Assembly (NCBI GenBank): GCA_030522415.1 | Contig: CM060104.1 | Location: 17,101,729-17,165,728 of the forward strand | Reading direction: 5' to 3' | Length of the DNA stretch: 64,000 nucleotides | Source of the DNA: Channallabes apus | Taxonomy: Eukaryota > Chordata > Actinopteri > Siluriformes > Clariidae | Shown here: positions 1 to 11,529 of the stretch, piece after piece | Layout: the number at the start of each line of letters is the position of its first letter | How positions within the stretch are numbered: the first letter of the stretch is position 1 | The notes under the pieces: model-generated | The model's database searches: none | Told to the model about the DNA's origin: nothing | What the model saw: the letters and a program-made list of their open reading frames with translations, nothing else | Position numbers and translations under genes: made by a program

Positions 1-1740
1 GGATTTCTTTCAAGCTGTAACATATACTGTACATGCTCTGACATATACAGTACCGGTCAAAGGTTTGGTTTGGGATTATTTTCTACATTCTAGAACAATA
101 CTGGATTTTTTACAGTTTCAATTGTTATTGTAAGACATGGAGGTTAGCTGTTCGGGAATATTTCTTGCAAGAACATCATTGTAAAGTGCATTTGCAAAAC
201 ACATCAAGCACCATGATGAAACTCTGAATACCACTAATTTACAGCACCTCAGATTTGAGCCATTGTTACTTTTCCGAGGAGATTATTGTATATTTTGGAT
301 GCCATCAGCATTGTTTTACAATGTAAAAAGAAAGAAAAAATCAGGAAAGACCATAAGATTATAAGTTGTGTCCAAACTTAAGCATTTCACTGCATATCGT
401 ACTGTGTATGACTGTGTATGTGACAAATAAAATTTGAATTTGATTTGACTTTTGACTGTTAAAACAAGTAAACAGTGTTAAAAGACTCTTAAGAATTATC
501 ACTATATTGTAGTGATATATTGTGTAATATAAATAAAAAAAAATTTATATTATTACTCTTATATTTTTTATTTCTACCACAAAACAAAAATATATATTTT
601 ACACATGTGGCCAGGTAAAAGTTAAAAACACACTAGAAATTGTGATATCTGCTCAATATATTCATTTCCATATATGAAAAACGTCCTCTTTTTTACTTTC
701 GGTCTAATAATTCAGCAGTGTAATAAATAAATCATTCAGTGTTACCACTGTTGCTTATTCTCACTACAGGTCTTTAATGACACACTGCACTATTGTATAG
801 AATATAAGAAAGAAGATGGCAGCTGCACTGACAGCCACTGACTGTCACTCGGGAAGCTGTTAGAGATCTCAGTATTCACAAGTACATGTTAATCTGCATC
901 GCCAAATGATTGTGCCTTTATTATGTTTATTTCTGTACTAATGATGGCCTTTAGCAGAGGCAAAATCAGTGCCTATTACTTGCTCTGCAGTGATTTAAAA
1001 GGAACTGTATCGACACAAACGTTAACATACATCTCCTAGTGCAGTTTATAACGCAAACTGAAAGAAAACAGCAGCAGGTGGTTATTGGTTATTAACCTTA
1101 TTTACATTAGTGATGGATAATCACACACTGACCATCACGCACACAAACACAAATCAATTTCAACTAATCCATCCCAAGCACTGTTAACCTTGTTTTTAAA
1201 GCAGCAGACTTTTACACTCCCAATGAAAATAAGATTTGCTCAACAATACTGTATGTAGGACTTTTACCCTTAGGATTGATTCTTAAGGTCAGTGAGAATA
1301 AAGCAAGCATAAGGTCACTATAAATGAAACAATAACCTGCTTCAGACCTGCTAAAAGATTCAGAGAGGGTGTTATTGGTTTACTCCGGGTCCAGGCTTTC
1401 AGAGTGCCCACGTAAAAAGTGCTGTCAATAGGCTTTTAAGTCAAAAGTCAATAGAACCGATCAAAGCTCTGACCAGGGAAGGAGAAATGTTTTATAAATA
1501 TAATCTTCGTTTCTTTGTGAGGCGTCATTACCAAATTCATGCTGCATTGCCTTTTGTTCTAATATATGCAGAAATCTGAAAGTGGCTCAACCATGATGAA
1601 TATTTATGCACTTTAGAGTTTTGATGGCAGATTTGGATTAGAAGCAGTCATAAACACACACACACATATTCTTATTAATAACTCTGGCTCATACTCCCCT
1701 TTTCTTTAATCCTTGTTGCATCTCCCCTCTCCTCCGCAAT
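1..1740. other. Non-coding AT-rich flank
   Basis: No open frame of gene quality and no recognisable exon is seen here. The stretch near 360-450 contains a TGTGACAAATAAAATTTGAA-type tail followed by TTTGATTTGAC, which resembles the 3' end of common teleost retroposons. The rest is plain AT-rich intergenic DNA upstream of zyx. Confidence 0.6.
355..450 (+). repeat. Retroposon 3'-tail-like repeat
   Basis: The block reads GCATTTCACTGCATATCGTACTG.. and then TGTGTATGTGACAAATAAAA, ending in TTTGAATTTG units. I recognise it as a frequent fish interspersed repeat end (LINE-like or SINE-like tail), but I cannot assign a family. No target-site duplication was identified. Confidence 0.4.
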
Positions 1741-1748
1741 GAACTCAA

Positions 1749-1750
<2 letters not shown>

Positions 1751-1799
<49 letters not shown>
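1751..1799. repeat. (TC)n microsatellite
   Basis: An almost uninterrupted run of about 24 TC units opens a 1.7-kb zone that carries several more dinucleotide arrays. Confidence 0.95.
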
Positions 1800-1801
<2 letters not shown>

Positions 1802-1917
1802 GCATCTTTATTCCTTTTTTTTCAGTTATTCAGATGTAATTCATCCATCTTTGCAAAAGTGGTCAAAGCAAACAGCTGGTATTGCTGCATCTTCATCTAA
1901 CATCTCTACCGCCTACA

Positions 1918-1931
1918 CTCTCTCTCTCCCC

Positions 1932-1972
<41 letters not shown>
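1918..1972. repeat. (TC)n(AC)n compound microsatellite
   Basis: A (TC)n tract passes directly into an (AC)n tract. Short ORFs called across it are low-complexity shadows. Confidence 0.9.
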
Positions 1973-1973
<1 letters not shown>

Positions 1974-2099
1974 ACCCGGTCATGCAGTAGCATAAATCAA
2001 GAGATGTAGGTTGGGCTTCAACAGCCTTACTACAAAGTCATGAAAATGCATACATAAAGGCGTTAAACAGAGATTCAGAGATAAACAAATGCACAAAGT

Positions 2100-2260
2100 G
2101 ACACACACACACACACACATACATACACAGATACACACAAATCTCATCCCATGCAGCCAACAGTATTTGACACTCATCTCAAATGTGAAGAAGAAGAAGA
2201 AGAGAATGGTAGCTCAGTGCTGCTTCCCACACCAGCAACCCCTCCCCAACTCCCTAATTA

Positions 2261-2290
<30 letters not shown>
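2100..2290. repeat. Two (CA)n microsatellites
   Basis: (CA)n tracts lie at about 2101-2120 and 2264-2290, separated by non-repetitive DNA that includes a short GAA run at about 2188-2203. No coding potential is visible apart from low-complexity frames. Confidence 0.85.
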
Positions 2291-2294
<4 letters not shown>

Positions 2295-2488
2295 TAATTT
2301 CAGCAAAAGAACAGGTCTTACTGAGTGTTCGCGAGCCAATACATCCCATGGTTTATTCACAAAGGCCCAGGACATGAACAAGGAAGCGCCTGCCGTTCAC
2401 CATACATTCTCTCCTTCTCTCTCCCTCTCTATTCTCTTGCTGCCTCTCCGCTCTCATAGTGCTCTCCCTCCTTCCCTCCACCCCCTCT

Positions 2489-2536
2489 CTCTCTCCCTCT
2501 CTCTCTATCTCTCTCTCACACACACACACACACACC
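2489..2536. repeat. (TC)n(AC)n compound microsatellite
   Basis: A pyrimidine-rich (TC)n tract leads into (AC)n, the same compound architecture as at 1918-1972. Confidence 0.85.
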
Positions 2537-2610
2537 CTCACACACTGATGCACTCCTGATACCATAATAATGATATACTGATTTAGTGATTCTACAATGT
2601 AATTTGACTA

Positions 2611-2640
2611 AATGATACAAAGTATATACTTTGTATCATT
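2611..2640. repeat. Perfect 30-bp palindrome
   Basis: The half-site AATGATACAAAGTAT is followed immediately by its exact reverse complement with no spacer. The bases just outside (A on the left, G on the right) do not pair, so the symmetry stops at 30 bp. It lies in non-coding DNA between microsatellites and its function is unknown. Confidence 0.9.
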
Positions 2641-2715
2641 GATCATAATATTACCTAATTAGGCAATTAAAATCCTTTGATATTTCAAGGGTCTGGAGCA
2701 GCTGTGATATTACTC

Positions 2716-2748
2716 TGTGTGCGCGTGTGTGTGTGTGTGTGTGTGTGC
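2716..2748. repeat. (GT)n microsatellite
   Basis: A GT/GC-alternating tract is followed by (GT)n. Confidence 0.85.
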
Positions 2749-3295
2749 ATGTGGCTGCGCTTACTCTTCCACACAAACGTCTGTGTCGTATTATGTTTCC
2801 ATTGTTTTCACTACATCTGTGCACTGCTGTGTGACTGATCCGAAATGCGGCGATTCTGTCTCACAGAGCTTTCCTCTGTCTCTGTCTCCATCTCTCGTTC
2901 TGCCCTCACCTCACACACTTGAAATGCAGCAAAGTGTTTAGGGTTTTTTTTTTTAGGGTGTCTCCTTGAGACTTCCCTCCCCTTTTGGCTCTTGCTCACT
3001 CACACCCTCACTTTTAGCCAAAACTACTAAATCATTAGAGGGTATTCCTGCGTGGACCTTTTTTTGTGTGTATTTCTTCCCTGTTAACACCCCACCCCTT
3101 CCTGCTGCATCTGCTTTCTAGTCCTGTCTTTGTCCACACTCTCAGTTGTAAACACACAATTAAGCAGATGTATCTGTCTTTATCCTTATCAGTCTCACCA
3201 TCACACTCACATCCTGTTATATATATATTTTTAAATTGCAGTGACGCAGACAAATTGAGACGAAAGAATGGAAGGAGGTTTAATCGTTCCTTCTT

Positions 3296-3296
<1 letters not shown>

Positions 3297-3335
<39 letters not shown>
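3297..3335. repeat. (CA)n microsatellite
   Basis: An uninterrupted CA array precedes a purine-rich GAGG/GGAG stretch at about 3336-3400. Confidence 0.95.
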
Positions 3336-3338
<3 letters not shown>

Positions 3339-3399
3339 ATGGACAGATGGACAGAGATGAGGAGGGAGAGAGGGAGGGAGGAGGGGAGAGAAGGAAGAG

Positions 3400-4440
3400 G
3401 ACAGGCAGGACTTGAACCATTTTAAACAGAGGTGAGGATAAGAAATTAGTATTCAGTGAAAGCCGGCAAAGGGTCCAGAAGGAAGAAGAGGAAAGAGAAA
3501 GACAAAAAGCAAGACAAGAAAAGGTAGATATGAGAAATGACAGAATTGGGAAAGCAAGGGTTGATACCAAATGTACACAAAGAGATAGCTTTAGAGGAGC
3601 TGTAATCTCCCCACTTGTGAAGAGGCATCCTGCGTGTCACCTATATATAGCGCTTTCGCTCTCTCACTGTTTGTGTATTCATTTATTTCACACTGCAGCA
3701 TGTGGTGATGGGCACAAGGTGCAAAATGCTGAATGGGCAGACTTCAGCATGTGTAGGTACAGAGCACGACGTAGTCCAACGAGGAGGAATCATACATCAT
3801 ATAACCACTGCTGCACTACACCAAAGGGCCTGATACCAACAAAACACAGAAGCATTGCTACACGGATCAACATGCTGTTTCCCACACCATTTTTTATTAT
3901 GTGTGGGTGGGACATGATTGCTTGATGATATACCAGAAACTGACGGAGGAGGAGATGCAGGCGGAGGTGAGGTGCGTCTCCAGGATGAGAGATGCGCAGC
4001 CACCTCTCTCTGACTTTAAATCCAGTAATTAGTAGGTGTTGGAGTGTTGTTCAGAGACTTAACTTTCTGTCAGCTCACACTTTCCTCACCATTCGCCTCT
4101 TCTTTTTCCTTTCAATCATGTTTACAACACCTTTTTTTCTGTTCACTTTTTTTTTCTTTTTACTCTTACTACATTTCTTCCATACCTCCTACACACTGCT
4201 GTAGCTGTGTTACGTATGACCCTGGTTGAACATGAATAAATATGTACTGTATCTCATAGACAGACAAGCAAATCATTGTAAAGAAACCTTAGTTGTTATT
4301 CAAATGCAAATGTAATTGAAACTTATAATTGACTGCTAACTCAATTAGTACTCCGATTATAGCATGAGCTACAGGCATATCCATAAGGTCTCCATATAGA
4401 GAGAAAATATATATGCATACACATTTTTATATTATTTTTC
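3400..4440. other. No gene recognised
   Basis: Only short low-complexity frames occur. I see no domain, no splice-consistent exon set and no clear transposon terminus. Confidence 0.5.
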
Positions 4441-4449
4441 AATAATTTT

Positions 4450-4640
4450 GGTGGCACAGTGGCGTAGTGGTTAGCACAGTGGCCTCGCACCTCCAGGGTC
4501 GATGGTTCGATTCTCGCTTCTCTGTGCATGAAGTTTGCATGTTCTCCCCATGCTTGGTGAGTTTCCTCCACGTACTCCACTTTCCTCCCACAGTCCAAAG
4601 ACAAGCTGATTATGGCTAATTGGTGTTCCCAAATTGCCCA

Positions 4641-4690
<50 letters not shown>

Positions 4691-4787
4691 CCTGTGATGG
4701 ATTGGCACGCAGTCCAATGTTCCCAAAGTAGGCTCCAGGCCACTATGTAGAGAATAAGTGATATAGAAGATGAATAAACAAATATTC
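4450..4787 (+). mobile_element. tRNA-derived SINE, copy 1
   Basis: The head carries a Pol III box A-like segment (GGCGTAGTGGTTAGCAC) and a box B (GGTTCGATTC). The body contains CATGTTCTCCCCATGC and TTTCCTCCCACAGTCCAAAG, an expanded (GT)n at about 4644-4690, GATGGATTGGCACGC, and a 3' tail GATATAGAAGATGAATAAAC. The same body recurs at 40531, 53279 and 57878, so this is a dispersed family and not a tRNA gene. Confidence 0.85.
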
Positions 4788-4994
4788 ACTTAATAATATA
4801 TAAACAATATACGGTATTCCACTATTGGAAAATCAACCAGTCTTTACTGTCATGTGGAGGTTACAGACAGTCAAGCTGCAGGAAATGGCACATTCATACT
4901 GCAGATTCATTGATGCAACTGCGTCCAAGGATGGCTTAATAATGAGCATCACTTCCTACATGCAGCATTAAGCACATAGCTATGCGATTGTGCG

Positions 4995-5005
4995 CACACA
5001 CACAG

Positions 5006-5063
<58 letters not shown>
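4995..5063. repeat. (CA)n microsatellite
   Basis: A CA array of about 70 bp with a few interruptions (CAGA, CAAA) near its start. Confidence 0.95.
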
Positions 5064-5067
<4 letters not shown>

Positions 5068-5697
5068 AAGAAAAGCTGAGCCAAAGGAGACTGCACCCTA
5101 CAGTGACACTGCATAAAAAGTGCTCTTACTAATATTTCTTGGATAAATAATAATAATAATAACGAAAAAGGAATATAGCACAGTTGGGTGTGCAGTCATT
5201 AAATTTTTTTTTTAAATCACAGACATAGTGTGACACAGCCCCAGCATGAAGCAGAATGAAATCATTCTGGTAGGTCAGAAATAGTTTCCTACAACAGCCT
5301 GACTCTGAGACTTATTGCTGGCGGTGAATCAGCACTATCTTGTATAATGCACTCAAGAATAAATTTTAATTTTAATACTTACTGTACATGTAATGCCATG
5401 CAAATTAAATTAAAATTTTCTTTTAAATAATGTGTGTTATATACTGTATAATTTAAAGCACCTTTTTACAGAATTATGAAACCAGCATTTGGCGATGCCA
5501 GCCAGCTATGACTTTATCTTTACCTTTGTAAAGAGTTCATTACCTTGTTTCTGGAACACAGTTAGCTTTAGGAAATATTTTAAATGTCCCACGTCATATG
5601 TTCAACAGGAAATAGTATGAGTGGAATTTCTTGAAGTCCATTGAAAGAAGAAAACCATGTCCTATTCTTGTCTTATTGTTTTCATGGGGTGAAATAG

Positions 5698-5930
5698 TAG
5701 GCATTGGTGGCTCAGTGGAAGGCTTTTCACCTGCCATATGTTGAATGCCTGGGTTAGATTCCCAGCGACTGGATGCCGGGCATCCTTAGTGTCTGTAAAA
5801 TGGAAGTGTTGCATCATGAAAGGCATCCAGTATAAAATATGTGCCAATTTGAATGGGCAGAGCAGATGGTTTGCTGTGGCAGCCTTTTAATGGGAACAAC
5901 TAAAGGTACGACAATGTTATAATGGCTGCA
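5698..5930 (+). mobile_element. Second SINE-like repeat family
   Basis: A tRNA-like head (GGTGGCTCAGTGGAAGGC, then a box B-like GGGTTAGATTCCC) is followed by GGCATCCAGTATAAAA and GCAGATGGTTTGCTGTGGC. This arrangement is typical of abundant teleost SINEs. It differs in sequence from the GATGAATG-tailed family elsewhere in the window. Confidence 0.6.
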
Positions 5931-6074
5931 TAATGAACTGAGATTAACATTTTAACATACTGTATACAGTATATTTATATAAATAAACATACATTTTTGA
6001 GATTTTTAAATAGTGCTGCAATTATGAGTCACTGGACGATGTTTGTCTTATATTACCTTTAATGTGTTTTAAAA

Positions 6075-6077
<3 letters not shown>

Positions 6078-6126
<49 letters not shown>
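6078..6126. repeat. (AAT)n microsatellite
   Basis: About 16 AAT units. Confidence 0.95.
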
Positions 6127-6129
<3 letters not shown>

Positions 6130-6509
6130 CTACAAGTTTCACCCCCTTACGATGTGACTTAAAGCAGTCATAATGTAAAGTAGAGTGGTTCACAAGAATA
6201 TTCTAGAGATTATCCTAGTGCCACATTCCCCTTCCAGGTGCCACTTTTATTTCCCACACTCACTTTATTGCCAATTAAATGAAAAGAGATTAAATTGAAG
6301 CAAACCAGGTTTGGAAATTCAGGTGGATTGAACTCTGGGTATTTTGGGAGGCTTCTCATGTCAGAGTTATTAACCATTCATTTTGGAACTGTCTGAGTTA
6401 CATCTTGCATGAGTAAGTCTGTATTAGCACACCTTATATGTACTGTATGTATATGCTCAACTGAGCCAACTCCTGTTGCCTCAGTGGCCACAATGTTATT
6501 GCCTTTGTG

Positions 6510-6511
<2 letters not shown>

Positions 6512-6556
<45 letters not shown>
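6512..6556. repeat. (GA)n microsatellite
   Basis: An uninterrupted GA array of about 44 bp. ORFs reading ERERER or LSLSLS across it are artefacts. Confidence 0.95.
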
Positions 6557-6557
<1 letters not shown>

Positions 6558-6599
6558 AAACCAGTTATGTTTTGGGAGGTCCCGTCTCTCTCCATAATT

Positions 6600-8480
6600 T
6601 ATACTCTCCTCTTTCTCCCTGATTCCCTCCATTGCCTGTCAGCTCATTTAGGGTTCCACATGTTGGTCATACTAGACTGCGTCTAACTATCAGGCCATGC
6701 CATCTGTCCAGTACTATCACAAACTCTTCTGCATGTCAGTATATTTCATGCTCAGCTTCTACATATATTCACATATATTCTCCATGCACCCTTTCCATCT
6801 ATTCATTTATTCATTCACCCTCTTAACTGGTTAGTCCAGGTCATGGTCACAGTGACTCTCAGACCTTTGAGCAGAAAGCTAAAACACATAGGATGGAACA
6901 TTGGGTCGACTACAGACGGCACTTTCCATTCTTAATCCTGAAGTTGCATCCTGGACCGTGTTAGCTGCACCAGAGGAGGGAAGGACTAAACCATATGGCG
7001 CCATTGACCTCTAGATAGGACTGGTTTTAATTAAATCAGTTTAGGACTCATGCATGATTCTCTGCTGGCATCTGGTGGACAAAGCTAGGAATCACAAGGA
7101 TATATTTTATATTTTAGATAAATTATAACTAAACATGGGAACGTCAAAGAAAACTTAGGTAGACATTAAATGCACGAAATAGGGTCTTTTTGTGTTGTAT
7201 TTCTTGGGTTATCATATATAAGGCTATATGTTGGAGTTAGCAAATCACACTTTCACTAAGGGTGAGCATAAGTCTATGCATAACTGTCTCTATAGGAGAG
7301 CATTACATACACAAGCAGTTTATGCGCATTATGAATGCTCCCAGCAAGGAAAGACAGAGATAGATGAAATCTGCGAAAGAACCACTGTGACAAACGTACC
7401 ACCCTCTGAGCTAGAGCGAACTGAATGAGGAAATGAGGAATCAAGCTGAGGGATGCAGTATGATCACACACAATGAGTCATAGTTGGAGAAGGGGCGGCT
7501 GGTTTTCCATAGCCGGGTTCTGGCAACAGTCCAGAAGGCCTCCTGCTGGGGATCGTCATCTTCTGCTTGGCTGCAAACACTTCACTTCTTCATCTCAGGG
7601 GAAACCTGACTACTGACCTTATGTCCAAAAACCATTTTTACCAAAGATACACTAAATGTTCTTTCGCTGAAAAAGGACAATCAAGTCAAACTTTAGTTCT
7701 AATAAGGGATTGTTGATTGTTGAACAGAATATTACGTCAACCTGGCTGTCTGCGGATCAGATTTGTACAGGGGTTTGAGAACGTGTGAGGCAGAGGTAGC
7801 ATATTTGCAGGATGGGTGGAATTGGGTAGAGTCACATCCTTATCTGTGTTTTAATTGGCCTAGGTCCATGATATGTGTAGTGAAAAAAGTGATCTTTTTT
7901 TATTGAACTTAAGTTTACAGCTTTACATGGATAAAATTATATGTTGTTAGGCTTTCTTCAACTGAATGCCCATGTTTGGTTAATAAGAAAAACATTATTA
8001 AGTTTTGGATGACCTCATATGTTTCTCATTAGAGTTAGAGCTTGCAGTATGAGCGGAGGAACAAATTGTACAAAGGTTGCAGTATGACTGAGTAGGATTA
8101 GTTAAAGAAATGGGGGAGAAAGATCCGTTTCTGACTTGATCTAAGTACAGCATACTTTCTAACGTCTCTACGGCCAAACCTTGCTCTGTCTGTGTCTAAT
8201 CAACCCCCAACCTTCTTTATCTTTCACTCTCTCTGGCTCTCTCACTCACTCTGCCCTTACAAGGAAAGGCAGGCAGGGCTGATGTCATCGAATGAAGAAT
8301 GTTTAAAGAATCCTGAGAGGAAAATAGAGGGAGGGAAAAAAAGTGAGGCCAAGAGAGAAAGAGAGAGAGAATGCTTGGCGTGTGATAAACCTGGCTGGGG
8401 TGAAGGGGAGCAAGAAAGAACTTGTTTGGAAGGATAGTGTCATTCCTTTGCACAAATAGGGGGAGGGTATAACAGGAATA
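6600..8480. other. Non-coding DNA upstream of zyx
   Basis: No gene or transposon was recognised. Promoter and upstream regulatory elements of zyx would be expected toward the right part, but nothing specific such as a TATA box or CpG island can be pointed to with confidence. Confidence 0.4.
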
Positions 8481-8499
8481 CAGGAACTGTGTGTGTGTG

Positions 8500-8585
8500 T
8501 GAGAGAGAGAGAGGGGGGGGGGTTAAAAAGAAAACTTTTTATCTGTGGGTCAGGAGACATCTAAAGGGCCTGCTCTGACACAGAG
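8500..8585 (+). other. zyx: Candidate alternative zyx 5' UTR exon end
   Basis: A strong donor (CAGAG then GTAAGT) ends at 8585. The sequence upstream is purine-rich and has no start codon context matching zyxin. It could be an alternative non-coding first exon. The upstream limit given is arbitrary, and nothing besides the donor supports it. Confidence 0.2.
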
Positions 8586-8949
8586 GTAAGTTTAGACCTT
8601 TAAGAGATGTCAAGAATCTCAGCCTTTCTTTGCACGTTATTTTGTTTCTTGAACTTTAGTCATACAGTACTGACCATCTTGTAGGATTATTTTTCATGGC
8701 TTTTTCACGAGAGAGTTTTGGCAGGACTATTATATTGCGTTATCATGTTTTTTCCCCCACCACATATCAAGCAGATATCTAGCCTCAGTGTTACTCTCGG
8801 TCTGTTATCAGAGTTGCACTGTGGATTTGCGGAAAATGCGGAAGTGAAACCGGATGTGAGTATACATTGCTGGAGAAAAGTTCCTTGTCACACACGTATT
8901 CAGGTGGAGCAGAGCCTTCAGGAGCGGCCAAACAAGCGCGATGGCCAGG

Positions 8950-9124
8950 CTGTGTGATGCTTGCTGATCGCTTGACTTTAACCACACACACACACACACA
9001 CCCTGACCCAAAGGGTGGAGTTAGCTTAACGGCTCGCTTAAATAATCAAGTCAAGGGAACTGTATTTCGGTGTTAGTGCGATACCGTTGCATAGTTAAAC
9101 CTACTGCGCTGCTCCGGATAACAA
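8950..9124 (+). other. zyx: Candidate zyx non-coding first exon
   Basis: A good donor (ACAA then GTAAGT) at 9125 follows moderately GC-rich sequence. The coding exon at 22000 needs an upstream spliced 5' exon, because a clear acceptor lies only 6 bp before its ATG. This would make the first intron about 12.9 kb. The upstream limit is a guess; transcript data would settle it. Confidence 0.35.
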
Positions 9125-9939
9125 GTAAGTGTCGCTCATGTGTTTTGTTCATTCATTCATCCTTTTTTTTTAATGTTATTTTTGCAAAAAGCCTTCGTTC
9201 ACCTAGTCATCTTTATACCACTTTAACTGCTACCAGTGTCCGCGTTGTCATGTATTAGCAAGCGGTGAGGTTGTGTGGAAGAAAAAAAAAGCAACCAAGG
9301 GTCTGTTTGTAGCATCGTCTGCTAACTCAGTCTGTACCTGGGTTTAATCTCAGGTGTCGGTTCGGTTGTAGAGAGGAAAACCCAAGTGTTGTCTAGTGAG
9401 CGTTTTGCTCCTTTTAGGAGTCTAACATGCAGTGGTGTAAAGGTGTAGATGGGTGGGGCAGAGATCTTGAGATTAGCTCGATTTCTCCGGTAGAATAAAA
9501 ACCAAAATAACGTCGACTGTATAAAGCGCAAGGACTGACTATTAGCAAGAACAATGAGCTAGTAACATTACTGCCTCTGTCCTGCTGGTGTTGTTGTGCT
9601 GGCAGGGAACTTAGCTTTTAGCCAAGAGTACTAGTGAGATATCCATATATGGCTAGTTTCTGCTCTCCTGAACTTCTCCCTCGGTTTCAGTACACAGTTC
9701 ACAGTCTACTAGTGTCTTATCTGAGGAGGGAACTAAAGGCAAGGTTTCAGCACAATATTAATGAATATGAGGTCGACTTTACAAATTAACAGTTAAGACC
9801 CTTGCTTTTAGTTTTTATGTAGCTCAACATCAGTCAGAATTGGAGTTTACTCTGTGCCTCAGGGGCTGCAGTCCTGTGTGTGCTGTGTGGTACAGTGAGT
9901 GTGACCCAAAAACCTGTTTCCTCCAACCTATTCAGTAAC

Positions 9940-10222
9940 ATTTTATCCAAATACATAGACTTCAGTATGGAGTTGGTCCCTTTTTGCAGCTTTAACAGCT
10001 CCTACTCTTCTTGCAAGGCTGTCCACAAGATTTGAGTGTTTCTGTGGGAATTTGTGCTCATTTAATCTGTAGAGCATTTATGAGGTCAGGCACTGATGTT
10101 AGATGAGAAGGCCTGGCTCTCAATCTCAGTTCCAGTCCATCCCAAAGGTGCATGATAGGCGTTGAAGTCAGGGCTCTGTGTGGGCCAGTCAAGTTCTTCC
10201 ACACCGAACTCATCAAACCATA
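9940..10222 (-). mobile_element. Tc1-like relic, right half (split by hAT)
   Basis: The sequence, with landmarks TCAAGTTCTTCCACACCGAA and CAATCTCAGTTCCAGTCCAT, belongs to a common fish Tc1/mariner-type repeat. It is interrupted at 10230 by a hAT insertion and resumes at 11300. Transposase remnants are on the - strand. Confidence 0.6.
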
Positions 10223-10230
10223 GTCCTTGC

Positions 10231-10391
10231 TAGGGCTGCACGATATATCGAAAAAATATCGTTATCGCAATAATGGCATGCGCGATAACCATATCGCAAG
10301 GAGTTGTGATAAATACTTTATTTGCCAAGCATTTGTGTGTCCAAATCTGGACAATCAGATGGGCCCTTGCTATGTTTATACCCGCTTATAT

Positions 10392-10453
<62 letters not shown>

Positions 10454-11299
10454 AGCCCAGATGATCAGAAGACTTAGCGATTAGCCATTAGCCCTTTATA
10501 GACGGTATCCTTCCAAACGCGGAAGCAAGCAAGTAGGCAGGATAACCACGCAAATTAGTTTAAGGACTCTCACAGAAGGGGAGCAAGGGAAAAACACACA
10601 TTTAACCCGCGTCCTATAGACACACTCGAATCAGAAAGGAAACAATCTGAATCGACATGGTGAACACAGTGACTAAGCTCTATGCGGTGGTTTGTTTACT
10701 CCTCTTATACTTCCCGGGTTCACGCCCGCATTACTTCCGGGTCCTAGTGCCGGTCGCGGAGCGAGTGTGCGCGCGTGCGTGCGCGTGTGTGTGTGTGACA
10801 CATGGTATTTTTTTTTAGTTAATTTTTGTTTAATAATATTTATTTTTATTTTTTAAAAAAACAGGCAAGTTAAAGAGAATATTTAGTTTAAAAGATGCTC
10901 TTGTTTTAAGACACTATTGATGAGTGTATGGTTACATGTAAATAAAAAGTCATGTTTGAAAGTAATTCATATTGTATTGGCAGGTTTATAGTAACAGCAA
11001 ACCAGAAGTCAGAATATCTGCTGAGGGTTTTAAGTCATTCATAGTGTTTTGAAGTCTAAATATTTGCAACTTCCTTGACGTATAGTTTCTTTTTAGCCTG
11101 AATTAGATTTAATTACATCAGACGAGTATCTATTACCTGTTTTAGTATGATCATTACATATAAATAAATAAAAACAAAAATAGCCAATAATAATAATTAA
11201 AAAATGCATTTCTCTAGGGAAATGTTATATCGCAAGAAATATCGTTATCGCAGTATTCAACAACAATATTGCATATTTTCCTGATATCGTGCAGCCCTA
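10231..11299. mobile_element. Non-autonomous hAT transposon with perfect TSD
   Basis: Termini are inverted repeats sharing TAGGGCTGCACGATAT. The element is flanked by a perfect 8-bp target-site duplication, GTCCTTGC, at 10223-10230 and 11300-11307, the hallmark of hAT transposition. No transposase frame is left inside. Tandem TATCG motifs lie near both ends and a (TA)n array at about 10394-10447. It is inserted into an older Tc1-like relic whose halves match up when the hAT and one TSD copy are removed. Confidence 0.92.
10394..10447. repeat. (TA)n microsatellite inside hAT element
   Basis: An uninterrupted TA array of about 54 bp. The frame reading IYIYIY across it is not a gene. Confidence 0.95.
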
Positions 11300-11307
11300 G
11301 TCCTTGC

Positions 11308-11520
11308 TTTGTGCACTGTCATGTGGCAAACTGTTGCCACAATGTTGGAAGCATAGTATTGTCCAAGATGTCTTGGTATACTGAAGCATTAAGATTGCCC
11401 TTCACTGGGGATAAGAGGCCTGATTGAAACACTTGAATCCAATTAAATAGGTTTGGCCAAATATTTTTTGTCCATATGGTGTCTGTTTGCATTATGGTGG
11501 TCATATGTTGCAGTTCCTTA
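11308..11520 (-). mobile_element. Tc1-like relic, left half (split by hAT)
   Basis: On the - strand it still encodes a stretch reading PVKGNLNASVYQDILDNTM, which matches the central part of a Tc1/mariner-type transposase that I recognise from fish genomes. Stops and deletions remove the rest. It joins the segment ending at 10222 across the hAT insertion. Confidence 0.65.
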
Positions 11521-11529
11521 ATAATCCTA

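Noticed and set aside
2089..2559. 156-codon frame
   Set aside because: It is made of (CA)n and (TC)n arrays (HTHTHT, SLSLSL) without any domain; a low-complexity artefact.
10227..10454. 75-codon frame with an IYIYIY tail
   Set aside because: It starts in the terminus of a hAT element and ends in a (TA)n array.
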